This document shows, one piece after another, positions 37,315 to 47,449 of a stretch of DNA of 64,000 nucleotides (position 1 is its first letter; each line of letters starts with the position of its first letter). This DNA is from Eunapius fragilis (taxonomy: Eukaryota; Porifera; Demospongiae; Spongillida; Spongillidae): the NCBI GenBank assembly GCA_963681505.1, contig OY811974.1:13309565-13373564 (forward strand), written 5' to 3'. The notes beneath the pieces are model-generated. The model saw nothing but the letters and a program-made list of their open reading frames with translations, was not told the origin of the DNA and did no database searches. The position numbers were made by a program, and so were the translations under genes.

Positions 37315-37448
37315 GCTGTCCGCTTTCGGCCGATTCAACCAGTGGGGGGTGGACGCTCAGCTACGGGAGGGGTGCGCATGTATATAAACAAGGGGGGGGG
37401 GGGCGCCATGGCCCCTCCTCCTCCCCCCCCCCCCCCGGGGACGCCCTT
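37173..37448. mobile_element. G-tract MITE with GAGCTCC target duplication
   Basis: Termini ATGGGCGTCCCC and GGGGACGCCCTT are inverted. GAGCTCC lies on both sides (37166-37172 and 37449-37455), a 7-bp target duplication. Inside is a G run of over 30 bp (37279-37312), shorter G and C runs and a direct repeat of TTTCGGCCGATTCAACCAGTG. It is non-coding; the superfamily is unknown to me. Confidence 0.75.
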
Positions 37449-37455
37449 GAGCTCC

Positions 37456-38520
37456 TGGTTAGGATTTTCGATTCAAAACGAAGATGTTGATTATGTAACA
37501 TCATTGATATCGCGCAGGCGTATCTGTCTGATCGATCGCGCCTTCAATGTTATGCCGTACCAGAAATACCTAGGATCTTAAAATAAGAATATATATAATT
37601 CTTAAGAGTAAGCTACTTTTCTAAAGCCTTGTAAGATGTTTATAAAAAATTTAAACCGGCTCTTGTAAGAATTACCTTAATTAAAAACAAAACTGGATTA
37701 GGCGTCTTCTACTTTTAAAAACAAAACTGTGCGCTAAATACCTGCAAATGAATTAAAATTGAGTACTCAAAAAGTTGAGAAGTAAACTTAAGTAGGCAAA
37801 AGGGAGGTTGGCATGGCCTGAAAGAGAAAAGGAGGCGTTTAAAGGGTATCTTTATGTAACAGTTGCACAATTGCTGCAAATTAGCAACAGTGTACAGTTA
37901 TGAACAAACGTTGACCACGGTGAATGCAGGGGGTGTCTATTTCTACCTTCTAATGAGGTTAATATTCAACTGTAGGCATAAGAGTTAATAAGACTGCCTA
38001 AGAACAAAACTAATCTTATAAGAATCGACACGGTATAGGATTCCATATAGGAGTATTGTACGGAATCTTAATCATAGATTGACCAATGTTAAGTCACAAT
38101 AAACTTTAATGAAGAAATACGACACATTATACAGTGAATTAAACACTTCGGCCTCACACACTGGATGCATGTGCGTTCTCAGTATGTAAATATAAACACG
38201 TGGCTTTACAATACATGGCATACTCTGTATACGATCTCACATAAAACGCGTAACTACTGCATCATTGCCGTTAATATACTAATCTAAGAACTGCAAGATA
38301 CTAGTGACTTCCACTTAGCACTCGAAATATTTTTTGTGAAGTGACATGGAGTGTGATGCATCAACCTTTTTTGTTGTGCAAGTAGTTGACATCATCTATG
38401 ACATAATCAGGGTGTTAGCATGGCCACTTCAAACGTAATTCTTTAAATAGAACAAGCCGTATTTGTTTATAAGTAATTTCACGTGACGTTGTTGACGTTG
38501 CCATTTAACCATTATATATA
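37456..38520. other. Intergenic DNA upstream of DAGL, no gene recognised
   Basis: AT-rich unique sequence. The last 60 bp before the DAGL start contain CGTGACGTTGTTGACGTTGCC (two CGTTG/TGACGT words, CRE-like TGACGT) and TATATATA directly before the ATG, too close to act as a TATA box for that start. Confidence 0.4.
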
Positions 38521-40632
38521 ATGCCTGCGCTCGAGGCGTGTTGTAGAAGATGGGAATTCGGTAGTGATGATTTGGTTTTCCCTGGTTTCGGTTCGCTTAT
38601 CGTTCGCATAGCGTGGCTGCTGGGGACTGTGGTCGCAGTGGGCTATTTCAGCGAGGCGCTCGGATGTTCACAGTCGCACCTCCTGACTGGCTTCACGTTC
38701 GCTGTTATCGCAATCATTATGATAACCATCGTCATAGAAGGCGCCATTGTGCTGGTCAGCGCCCGCGGGCCCATCGTAAAACCCAAGAAGCGATGGCCTG
38801 TCAAACACCTGCTCCACCTTCGACTGTTTGTGTTTCTGTGCGAAGTGGTGCTACTTGTTATCGGTACAGGACTGTCCTTCACTTCAGCTAGCAACGACGC
38901 CTTCGTTAGCCACGCTAACGGCAGCAACGGCAGTAGCAACGCGGTGGGGGACTGCCCCAAACTGCATCAAGCCTATCTCCTCGTGCAGGTTATCGCCGTC
39001 ATCGACTGGTGTGTGTTGGTTATGCTTGTCGTCTTCACCGTCCTCTACCTCGACCCCTGTCACTGCTATTCGGTGCGGTTTGACCTCTCGCCATTGGCAG
39101 CTGAGACAGCCCGCCATCTGGAGGGAACGGCAGCGGAGACAGCCCGCCATTGGCACGCCGTTGAGAGCGCATGGGAGAGACGTTTCCAGGTGGCATGCTG
39201 CTTTGCCGGGAGCGACGACAAACACCAGCTGGCCTACCGGGAAGTGGCGCAGCTGTTCGCCCATTTCTTCGGCGACATGAACGTCGTCATGTCCGACGTG
39301 GCCGCCGGGCTTGTCCTCCTGCAGAAGCAACACTTAGCCAACAGGCAGCGCGACCCTGAGGAAGCGGGCGGGAGGCCCGTGGACCTTCGCAGCCGCGACG
39401 ACGTGGAGGCGTTTAAGAGTGCTGCGTACTTCATGAAGTACGCTCTTGCGGTGTACTCGTGGCCCCTGTACACGTACATGAACCCCCTGTGCGGGTGCTG
39501 CAAGCTGGTCCGACGCCTCTCCTGCTCGCCGCGCTCGGAACCACCGAGCCACGTTGTTGTGGGCGACAACTGCTGCAGTTGCTACTTCGCCGGCATCAGG
39601 CAAATAGCTGATCTAGACGACACAGACATTGTCTACGTGTCGCTGGCAAACGACCTGTACCAGTCCCCCTTCTTTGTCGCGCTGGACCACGATTGCGCGT
39701 CTGTTGTGGTGTCCATACGCGGTACGCTCAGCATGAAGGACGTTGTGACGGACCTGGTGGCCCACCCTAAACCCATCGAGCTTCCCGACAGCCCCGGGTT
39801 CACCGTCCACAAGGGAATGCTCCAGACGGCCATGTGGATACATGACAAGCTTCTTCAGGAACGCATATTGGAAGAAGCCTTTCGGAGTGCCCCCGAGTAC
39901 AGCCTCATCATCGCAGGCCACTCCCTGGGCTCTGGGTGCGCCTGCATCTTGGGGATGCTGCTCCGACCCCGGTACCCAGACCTTCACTGTTACTGCTACT
40001 CCCCGCCCGGCAGCGTCGTCAATGAGGCAGGGGCCAGGTACACTGAGAGCTTCATCACCTCGGTCACGCTGGGACAGGACCTGGTGTCGTGCGCCAACGT
40101 AAACACCTTCCACGCGATGAAGGAAGACCTGGTGAGGGTGATTGAGGGGTGTAAGAAGCCCAAGTACCGCATACTGCTGGAGGGCGGGCTGGAGACAACG
40201 TGCTGGTGCCTGGGGAAGGGGGTGGTGTTTCACGATCGCACAGTTACGAGGGGCGAGGAGGAAGAGGAAGGGGAGCATGGGCCTGGGGAGGAGCTCAAAC
40301 CCCTCCACAGCCCCGACCCAGAGAGCAGTCTAAGCTTCACTCCTATTATCTCCAAGCACCTGGCAAAGACTGAAGAGCACCCAGAGAAACTGTTTCTTCC
40401 AGGTAGGATCATCCATCTTGTTGACGTTGGTGAGGCCAGGGGCTATTGTGGCAGGGAGAGAAGGTTACGGCCGTACTGGACACCTTGCACGGCATTCGAT
40501 AAAATCCAGGTATCACCTGACATGATACGTGATCATTTCCCCGATGTACTGTTTGCTGCAATGGACAAAATATTGGAAGATACAAACAGCAACATTGAAG
40601 GATCAACTGTCAACGACTCCATGCTGCCATAG
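38521..40632 (+). CDS. DAGL: sn-1-specific diacylglycerol lipase (DAGL), intronless
   Basis: Integral-membrane serine lipase that cleaves diacylglycerol to 2-monoacylglycerol (the endocannabinoid 2-AG in animals). One uninterrupted 703-codon frame. The N-terminus (RRWEFGSDDLVFPGF) matches the conserved start of DAGL-alpha and -beta and fixes the ATG. Four membrane spans lie at about 24-46, 58-86, 100-122 and 150-178, the usual DAGL topology, followed by the lipase domain. The triad is Ser468 (AGHSLGSG), Asp520 (LGQDLVSC) and His632 (PGRIIHLV). A Cys-rich stretch precedes the domain, and an insert of about 50 residues before the His (EEEEEGEHGPGEE..., Ser/Pro-rich) matches the position of the regulatory loop. 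Length is close to DAGL-beta (672) and shorter than DAGL-alpha (1042). The lack of introns contrasts with its many-exon neighbours and may reflect retroposition. Confidence 0.94.
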   Translation: MPALEACCRRWEFGSDDLVFPGFGSLIVRIAWLLGTVVAVGYFSEALGCSQSHLLTGFTFAVIAIIMITIVIEGAIVLVSARGPIVKPKKRWPVKHLLHLRLFVFLCEVVLLVIGTGLSFTSASNDAFVSHANGSNGSSNAVGDCPKLHQAYLLVQVIAVIDWCVLVMLVVFTVLYLDPCHCYSVRFDLSPLAAETARHLEGTAAETARHWHAVESAWERRFQVACCFAGSDDKHQLAYREVAQLFAHFFGDMNVVMSDVAAGLVLLQKQHLANRQRDPEEAGGRPVDLRSRDDVEAFKSAAYFMKYALAVYSWPLYTYMNPLCGCCKLVRRLSCSPRSEPPSHVVVGDNCCSCYFAGIRQIADLDDTDIVYVSLANDLYQSPFFVALDHDCASVVVSIRGTLSMKDVVTDLVAHPKPIELPDSPGFTVHKGMLQTAMWIHDKLLQERILEEAFRSAPEYSLIIAGHSLGSGCACILGMLLRPRYPDLHCYCYSPPGSVVNEAGARYTESFITSVTLGQDLVSCANVNTFHAMKEDLVRVIEGCKKPKYRILLEGGLETTCWCLGKGVVFHDRTVTRGEEEEEGEHGPGEELKPLHSPDPESSLSFTPIISKHLAKTEEHPEKLFLPGRIIHLVDVGEARGYCGRERRLRPYWTPCTAFDKIQVSPDMIRDHFPDVLFAAMDKILEDTNSNIEGSTVNDSMLP

Positions 40633-40962
40633 TATCCTGTATTATTTATTATACTTGTATGGTTTGTACACTGGCATTATGATATATACATACCATCTCA
40701 GGTACTAACATGATCATTGAATGAATAACTCTCAACCACTCCATGCTGCCGTAACATCCCATAATTATACATGTACGATTGCATGGATGATATATATTGC
40801 TGCATCCATGCCAATCGTACCACCTGACTTGAGCACAAGTAATGGTTGCTGCAATTTGAAGAGTGAAAGTACAGTACAATGTATTACTTTCACATATATG
40901 TAAGCTGCTGTACAAATTAGTAGACAGCTGTACATGTGCCATGTAGTGCATTCAGATGGATA

Positions 40963-42140
40963 TCAGTTAGCATCCAAACGAGGACACTTGCTGTGAGTAA
41001 ACTCTCGTGGACCAATCATTCCTCCATAGCGCTTGCTGCAATAAAGGGAGTAACAAATCACGACATGGGCAGGCCGCATAAAGCTCAGAACTCACGCCTC
41101 GTCAGAAAGGAACTGAATCACGGCCGACACTTTTTCTTTTGAAACCCCACCATCCACACCTGCCAGGTAGCTGTAGAGAGAGCTGAATTGTTCCAAGGGT
41201 ATTCTCGATCCTCCTCCCTCTTGATCCTTGGTGAGGACCTCACAAAGAACCTTCAGAGCACCAGAGAGGGACTACAAGAGAAGTTGATAAAAATCTCAAC
41301 AGCTCCTCTACACATAACGCCACAACTGTCAAGTGTCCTCAAACCCCTCACACATGCCATACATACCCATGTTACATGTACCAAGACCACACCCTCTGGA
41401 TCTAATTTTATTTACGTACAAACGGAAGTGACATCATGATGGGGTGGAGGTATGATGAGATAATGAGGCATGCATGTATTGACTGTACTAACCTTTTCCA
41501 AAGCGGTGCACGCCACTGCTAACAGCTTTTCCCACTCAATTGTTTCACCCTGAATGTCTCCAACACTGAAAACGAAACCATATTTAAAGCGTGAATGATC
41601 CATCATGTTTCGAGCCTATGGTCGTCGTCTTCCAGTAACGCGGGCCACAATGGCGAACGCTTACGGCTTAATACCTCATGAGTTCATTGAGCTTTGCCGG
41701 GTTGCAGCCCGCCTGACACCATTTCTCACGCAAGACACACGTTGCAATAGCTTTTTGCTGACCTAGCTGAAACAGAGAGCACTCAATGAATTCATTCGTA
41801 GGCTAGCCGCCGAGTAAAATAATAACTAACCTGTTTGTGAAGCACACCGAGCACGCCTTTTGATATGCCTCCCAGTCGTTCTGAACCAGCGGCGGGCTCT
41901 AAACGCGCCTTTGTTGGAGGAATATGCCCTTGAGATAACGCCTCGAAGTAGCTACGGAAGAAGAAAGAGTAAATTGAGTCCCCTTTATTAAACGTTGGCT
42001 TACGCCGCAGACCACTGCAGAACATCTACTGGTTGTGTCCTGATGGCGGCCTTTGTAAATTCCTTTAGAATATCAGGGAGATCGGATGGGACCTTGATCT
42101 GTTCGGCGCAATACATTGGTCCGGAGGAGTCAGGGTTCAT
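40963..42140 (-). CDS. ROPN1L: Ropporin-1-like protein (RIIa-domain flagellar protein)
   Basis: ROPN1L-type proteins bind A-kinase anchoring proteins through an R2D2/RIIa domain and sit in radial spokes of motile cilia and sperm tails. Six exons: 42140-42004, 41951-41831, 41766-41675, 41565-41493, 41271-41096 and 41035-40963; 672 nt, 223 aa (human about 230). The RIIa domain is residues 17-52 (VPSDLPDILKEFTKAAIRTQ, then VDVLQWSAAYFEALS). Further family blocks are GVLGVLHKQ, GALKVLCEVLT, IPLEQFSSLYSYLAG and a C-terminal GGMIGPREF (human NGMIGLSDF). Reading through the exon 5 donor would give an early TGA; the sixth exon restores the conserved C-terminus, which favours splicing. The gene converges on DAGL with about 330 bp between stop codons. 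Confidence 0.93.
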
Positions 42141-42252
42141 GGTGGCGAGGTTTGTGTAACCATAGCTTCGAGCACGTGATATGCAGGTTATTAAAAATAA
42201 TACGTATTCTATCATGCATGCATGCATAAATTATGTATGCAAGCATGATGGC

Positions 42253-42366
42253 GAAGTGTTAAGAAAAGTTCCAAATAGAGTTTAATAAAAGTATTATGCT
42301 TTTATTAAACTCTATTTGGAACTTTTCCTAACACTTCATGCATGAAGTGTTCCAAATAGAGTTAAA
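42253..42366. repeat. Foldback hairpin upstream of ROPN1L with an extra partial copy
   Basis: Arms 42253-42291 and 42299-42337 are inverted with one mismatch and a 7-bp loop (GAAGTGTTAAGAAAAGTTCC ... AATAGAGTTTAATAAAAG). A third partial direct copy (GAAGTGTTCCAAATAGAGTT) follows at about 42343-42363. Confidence 0.9.
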
Positions 42367-42837
42367 TGTCTATTGTCCTGAGTGTCCACCCGGGGGTATT
42401 TATAAACAAACGACGTTTTGTTCTCTCACCAGAAAATACGTCTAGACATAAACTAAACACGTATAGAATGTGCAATGATTTCTCTTTACGGAAAGGTAAG
42501 TTTCATGCCCAAGTATCAGGCGTTTTTTTCGAGAAAAATTGGTTGCCGTTTGAGTGTCTCATAATATCCTTAATATGACCGTGACCTGCGCGGAGTTAGT
42601 AGGTAAAAAAATAACACGCCTTGACTGTGCGCATATATCTTATCTAGTACAGAAATGAATGTAAAAATGCTTAAAAGATTATCCTTCTTTTATTGCAAGC
42701 TTTTTGTGATAAAAACAAGTTTAAGAACATTTTAATGAGCTCCTAAGAATACCGTAAATGTAATACGGTTCTAATTAGAAACCTAATGTCCAACTCGAAA
42801 CAGAAATGAAATTTTATAAAGTACATAGTTTATTAAC

Positions 42838-42871
42838 TGGACCTTGGAGGGGGGTGCCCGAGCACCCTAAG

Positions 42872-42914
<43 letters not shown>
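42838..42914. mobile_element. Remnant of a C/G-tract element
   Basis: GGACCTTGGAGGGGGGTGCC CGAGCACCC is followed by a C run of about 39 bp (42874-42913). The GGGGTGCCC word recalls the termini of the elements at 45003 and 37173. The other end was not found. Confidence 0.4.
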
Positions 42915-42995
42915 CCTATCAGTATGAAAGGTATCGTCTTGGTCCAACATCGACGTCATACTAGCACCATGCGAGTAGGCCTAGCTAGATAAGGA

Positions 42996-43305
42996 GCGTA
43001 GCCCGACCTTCGCGTATTGGCGGAAGGTCGGGTACCAAACCCGCACAGTTTTTGTACAAGCTGCAACGGGGATTGCAGTCCAATCAGAATGCAGCATTTC
43101 ACTGCGGGCAATTATCGCCCAATAAATATATTTTGCGCAGCTGGTAGTAAAGCCAATCTGATGTACACTTAATTTATACAATTATTCATTGATCACGATT
43201 GTATAACACGCCAAAATTCAGTGACAAATTGCATAATACGTCTGTACAAAAACTGTGCGGGTTTGGTACCCGACCTTCCGCCAATACGCGAAGGTCGGGC
43301 TACGC
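42996..43305. mobile_element. 310-bp foldback MITE with perfect 63-bp terminal inverted repeats
   Basis: 42996-43058 and 43243-43305 are exact inverted copies (63/63) beginning GCGTAGCCCGACCTTCGCGT. Each arm contains its own hairpin (CCGACCTTC...GGAAGGTCGG). The 184-bp middle is AT-rich and non-coding. Perfect arms imply recent insertion or strong homogenisation. No target duplication was identified. Confidence 0.9.
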
Positions 43306-43899
43306 CCAACTATGATACGTACTCACTGCTGCAGCGCGCAGGATGTTTAATTGCGCATGAATAATATGTGTTAAATTTAAATTTTCAGACTCGACCGTGT
43401 GATATTTCTGTGCACTCTAAAATGTCAAATTTCAACAACGCATACATCATATACACGTTTCGAGCAAATTTTACATATGCACATAATGTGACGTTCTGTA
43501 CAGGGGATGAAATCTGTACTAAAATGTCTCATTTTGCATATACCTAAAATATAATATATAATCACAAAATAATTACAGAAATCATACACTCAATTAACTA
43601 TACTAATAAAAAGTTACTGAAAAAAGTCTTCCACTGCATGCTGGCCCACAGAACCCATAACAGAAGTGGCATTTCCACGTTGGACTGCAACTGATAGCCT
43701 TTGCAGCAAGTAGGAGTAGGCATTACACTGAAACTTGGAATGGCCATACACATTTCCACAGTTGCAAGCAATGTCATATTTCGTGTGAATTTCACGTGGA
43801 GGAAATGCGACAGGCCATACAGCAGGCTAAATTTTGTATTAAATGTCGCATTATGTGTATAGCCGAAATAATCTGAAATTCCACTTTTGGCCCAGTGTT

Positions 43900-44240
43900 G
43901 GCTGACACCTTGATGGTAAGATAGTTGAATTTTCCCATAGAGAATGTATGGGAGGGAACCATCTTTTTAATCACATTCTAAAACAATACTGATGTATGCA
44001 TGAAGGAGTCAAAACTTTTGAGAGAAAGAGGATGCATCAGTGCTAACTTTTAATCATACTATGACTTACTCCTCTAAGTGCCTTAATCAACACATTAATC
44101 AGTGGTAAGATAGTCAAATTTTCTCATAAGAATGTATGGGAGGGAACCTACTTTTGAATCGCATCCTGAATCTGCATCAATGTATGAGTGAATGAATCTA
44201 AACATCTTAGAGAAAGAGGATGCATAGGGGCTATCTTTTA
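43900..44240. repeat. Two copies of a TTTTCCCATAGAG-type repeat
   Basis: About 43912-44040 and 44100-44230 share GTAAGATAGTYRAATTTTCY, ATAGAGAATGTATGGGAGGGAACC and AGAGAAAGAGGATGCAT. They are relatives of the tandem block at 45295-45870. Confidence 0.75.
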
Positions 44241-44371
44241 ACCATACACTGACTTTATACCTTAGTTTACACCTTTGTCTATAAGCTAGGCAGTCAAGTA
44301 AAAACACTGCCACTGCATTTCTAAGTGTTGTAACTATATGACACACACACAGTTTTTATAAATTTGGAAAG

Positions 44372-44784
44372 ATGCCACTGCTACTTCAGCATCTGCAGTC
44401 AAAGTCTCACATTGAAGCTGTTGAAACCATTGTTATTCTTCCAAAAGCAACGAAGGATGTTGGTGTGCAGCTTAGTTCTGCTCACAAAGCAGAAAAGGGG
44501 TGTGTGTTGCGGATGATTCCATCAAGTGTTCGCTTCCTTGCCAGGCAAGGACTGGCCCTTCGTGATTAAACCTCACTCAGATTCTTAATGTGAGAGCTGA
44601 AGACACACAAATACTACAGTGGATTTCCAAGAAGGCTTGCAAGCACATGCATCCTGACAATCAGAATGAGATGCTAGAACTTCTGGCACATCAAGGGCTG
44701 AGAAGAATACTTGATGATGCACACACACACCTCTCGCTACATTGTAACAGTGATTGGACTATCAAAAAATGTAACTGCTTTTGA
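44372..44784 (+). pseudogene. Fragment of a hAT-type (ZMYM1/DUF4371) transposase
   Basis: Two short frames separated by a stop and frameshift read VRFLARQGLALRD, then RAEDTQILQWISKKACKHMH and QNEMLELLAHQGLRRI. This order (FLARQGLxLRG ... RxEDxxxLxxWxxKK ... QNEMLxL) is typical of DUF4371 domains in hAT-derived ZMYM1-like proteins (family knowledge). The intervening residues and the catalytic region are missing, so it is a dead fragment. Confidence 0.65.
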
Positions 44785-44861
44785 TTTATGTTTAGTGCCG
44801 ATTAGATTTCATCTTGACTGTTTCCAATAAACGAGTATTGGTTTCTCATGGAACGGATGTT

Positions 44862-45262
44862 AACGTTGGCTTACGCCGCAGACCACTGCAGAACATCTAC
44901 TGGTTGTGTCCTGATGGTGGCTTTTGTAAATTCCTTCAGGACATCAGGGAGATCACATGGAACCTTGTTCTGTTCAGCGCACTACATTGGTCCCGTCCGG
45001 AGCATGGGCACCCCGGCCCCACCCCCCCCCCAGCCCTTCTAGTAAATTGCCTGTTAAGTTATTTAACCCTGTCCCAGTATTTCCACATAGCCCCCCACTC
45101 CCCCTCCCAATAATTGGCACCACCTCCCCCTCACCTCTGGCCCCTCTCTCCCCCCCCCCCCCTTTTCTAGAAAAGCTGAGGGTGCCCATGTGGAGGAGCC
45201 ATAGTTCATGGTGGCGAGGTTTTTGTAACCATAGCTTCAAGCATGTGATATGCAGGTTATCC
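44862..45262 (-). pseudogene. Duplicated, interrupted copy of ROPN1L exon 1
   Basis: 44862-45000 plus 45200-45262 match 41992-42190, covering ROPN1L exon 1, its donor and the upstream flank (CGTTGGCTTACGCCGCAGAC, CCATAGCTTC-AGCA-GTGAT). The copy has substitutions and is split by an insertion of about 190 bp. No later ROPN1L exons are present. Because it includes intron and promoter-side sequence it arose by DNA duplication, not retroposition. Confidence 0.85.
45003..45190. mobile_element. Short G/C-tract MITE inserted in the ROPN1L exon 1 copy
   Basis: Ends CATGGGCACCCC and GGGTGCCCATG are inverted. The insert is absent from the parental sequence at 42119-42135, which acts as the empty site. 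The termini resemble those of the 37173 element (ATGGGCGTCCCC). It holds several C runs and no coding sequence. Confidence 0.65.
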
Positions 45263-45294
45263 TTCAATCAAAGTGTTAATAAAGCAACCTAGTG

Positions 45295-45870
45295 GAGAAT
45301 GTAACTCTATGCATGAGAGATACCAGTGAATGTCCTCTTTCTCTAATTAGTGCCTCCTCATCTACACATAAATAATGTATGGCTTTACGATGCGATTAGA
45401 AAGATGGATCCCTCCCATACATCACTATGGGAAAAATAGACAAGTCAATTTTTCCCATAGAGATGTAATGGAGGGAACCATCTTTCTAATCGCATAGTAA
45501 AGCCAAACTAATGTATGTGTAGATGAGCCTTTGAGGAGGGACTAATCAGAGAAAGAGGACACCTTACTGGTATCTCTCATGCACATAGTATGTTACTGCA
45601 CTAGGTTGCTTTATTAACACGTTCATAATAAGATAGTCAATTTTTCCCATAGAGATGTATGGGAGAAAACCATCTTTCTAATTGCATTGTAAAGCCATAC
45701 TAATGTATGTGTAGATAAGGAGGCAGTATTTAGAGAAAGAGGACACCTCACTGGTATTTTTCATGCATACAGTATATTACTCCACCAGGTTGCTTTATTA
45801 ACACCTTGATTGTAAGATAGTCTATTTTTCCCACAGATCTAGAGATGTATGGGAGATTATATGTTTTCAT
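45295..45870. repeat. About 180-bp tandem repeats between ROPN1L and gene B
   Basis: About three and a half copies of a unit with AGGTTGCTTTATTAACA, AAGATAGTCAATTTTTCCCA, TAGAGATGTATGGGAGGGAA, CCATCTTTCTAATCGCAT and AGAGAAAGAGGACACC. The first copy is partly inverted (45390-45430 against 45440-45490), giving a local palindrome. No gene. Confidence 0.82.
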
Positions 45871-46075
45871 TTGAGCATCAAAAAAAGTGCTGTAAGGTAG
45901 GCCACTTCATGAAGTGTGGGGTAATGTTCAACCATAGATAGATGGTTCAACCCACCATGCCATCACAGCTGCAGCGAAATTAGAATTATTTTTTGTATAC
46001 AGTAACAACGTAATTGCGCACAAAGTAGAAGCATGAAAATAGAGCACACCGTAACTACACAGTTCAGTAGTTGTT

Positions 46076-47449
46076 TTAAGAAGCAACCACGAGGGGAGGG
46101 CAGCCTTTAAATTGCTTGTAACGAAACACGGGGCTGAAAATGTTGCTTGTAACATAATCCATGTAGGTCCCTTCAATTACGGAGTCGTCAGGTTTGGCAA
46201 CACCAGTACTTTCCCCTTGGGCACCTCCACTATAATAGCAGGTCTTCTTTGTGTTGTCCCAGGTACGGTCATATTGTTCTCCCAGGAAGCTTCTCGGTGG
46301 TCCACTTGGTGGGTTGACTGTGATGATGTACAATGGCTCTGTGGAGTCATATCCAGCGGGCAGAGCACCAGAGTAATGAATCATTGAGATCGGGATATTC
46401 CAGAATTGTCCTACAAGGATTTGGAAGGTAAAGTGTAATCATAACCTTGTCCAATAAAATTTATTATTCAGGCTACACTTCTTGTAATCCATGAACCAGC
46501 CTCTTGGGTAGTTAATACCAGTGAATATGAATGTCAGTTTCTTTGCTCCATTAATTAAGGTTGAACAAAATTTTATGCCTGCGATCCATGACAGCAATAA
46601 AAAGCACTAATCTTAGTGAAGGCAATTGTACATGACCTTGTGCTGCTTTGTATAGTAACACTTCTGAATCAAAATGATCTGTATGCACTTTTGCTAAGAT
46701 ACAACCTGACTAAAGTGATATTGCATTGTTCAATAGTGTTCTCACAACAGCTGCACATATTTCATCATCTGTGTTGCCTCACAATGCAGCAATGCCAGGT
46801 GTAATAGGTAAGACTATCAATGTGATTGATTGTACCCACTTCCATCACCCACACCCTCTTCTATAATCCACCTCCAATTCCTACCTCCACATCTAATATA
46901 CCCCCACACCAATTCCACATCCAAATGATTCGGAATCACAAGGGGTAACGCCCTCACCAATGATTCCATGAGATGTTGGTCTAAGGTTCAGTCCGCGAGA
47001 TATAACAAAACGAATCATCTTCACGCCGAGCGTCTGTTCACACACAACCCACGAGACCAGATTGGGGCTGCCACCATTGGGAACAGAGACCCTCACCCTA
47101 TCACCGATCTGTCTGATCCCAATGTCGGCCTGCTGGTATGAAGTAACCTGGGCACCGTTAACAAAGGCAGTACACCCATCCAAGTCCACCAGTATCCTCT
47201 GGCAGGCACCACTGCTGTCAATGGCAAGTATTCCAATCTTAGTGATAATGTTGATGGGAACAGGGTTAGAGCCGCTGATAGCTGGGCTGTAGTAGGCATT
47301 CACAGAGGTATAGGTGTCTGATACAAGATTAAACGTCTTGTTGGCTGCTCCGTGGACTTCATAGCACAATGCAGGACCGTCCAGTGGGTTTGATATATTC
47401 AGCAGCAGTGGCACGGCATAGAGGGGGTCTCCAATGACTGTGTCATTGA
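46076..47449 (-). other. ITI_HC_C domain exons of gene B
   Basis: The last two exons (47449-46958 and 46410-46076) encode about 275 residues matching the C-terminus of inter-alpha-trypsin inhibitor heavy chains. VIGDPLYAVPLL corresponds to their GDPHF start. HGIIGQF, rebuilt across the splice, matches HGLLGQF, and VIEGTYMDYVTSNIF matches LIDGAYTDYIVPDIF at the end. The acceptor at 47449 is preceded by a C-rich tract (G run on plus, 47477-47490). Confidence 0.88.

Noticed and set aside
41092-41160. ROPN1L ending at the TGA at 41094-41092 by reading through, or splicing at 41160
   Set aside because: The donor GTGAGT at 41095 and an acceptor at 41036 add a sixth exon whose GGMIGPREF matches the conserved ROPN1L C-terminus.
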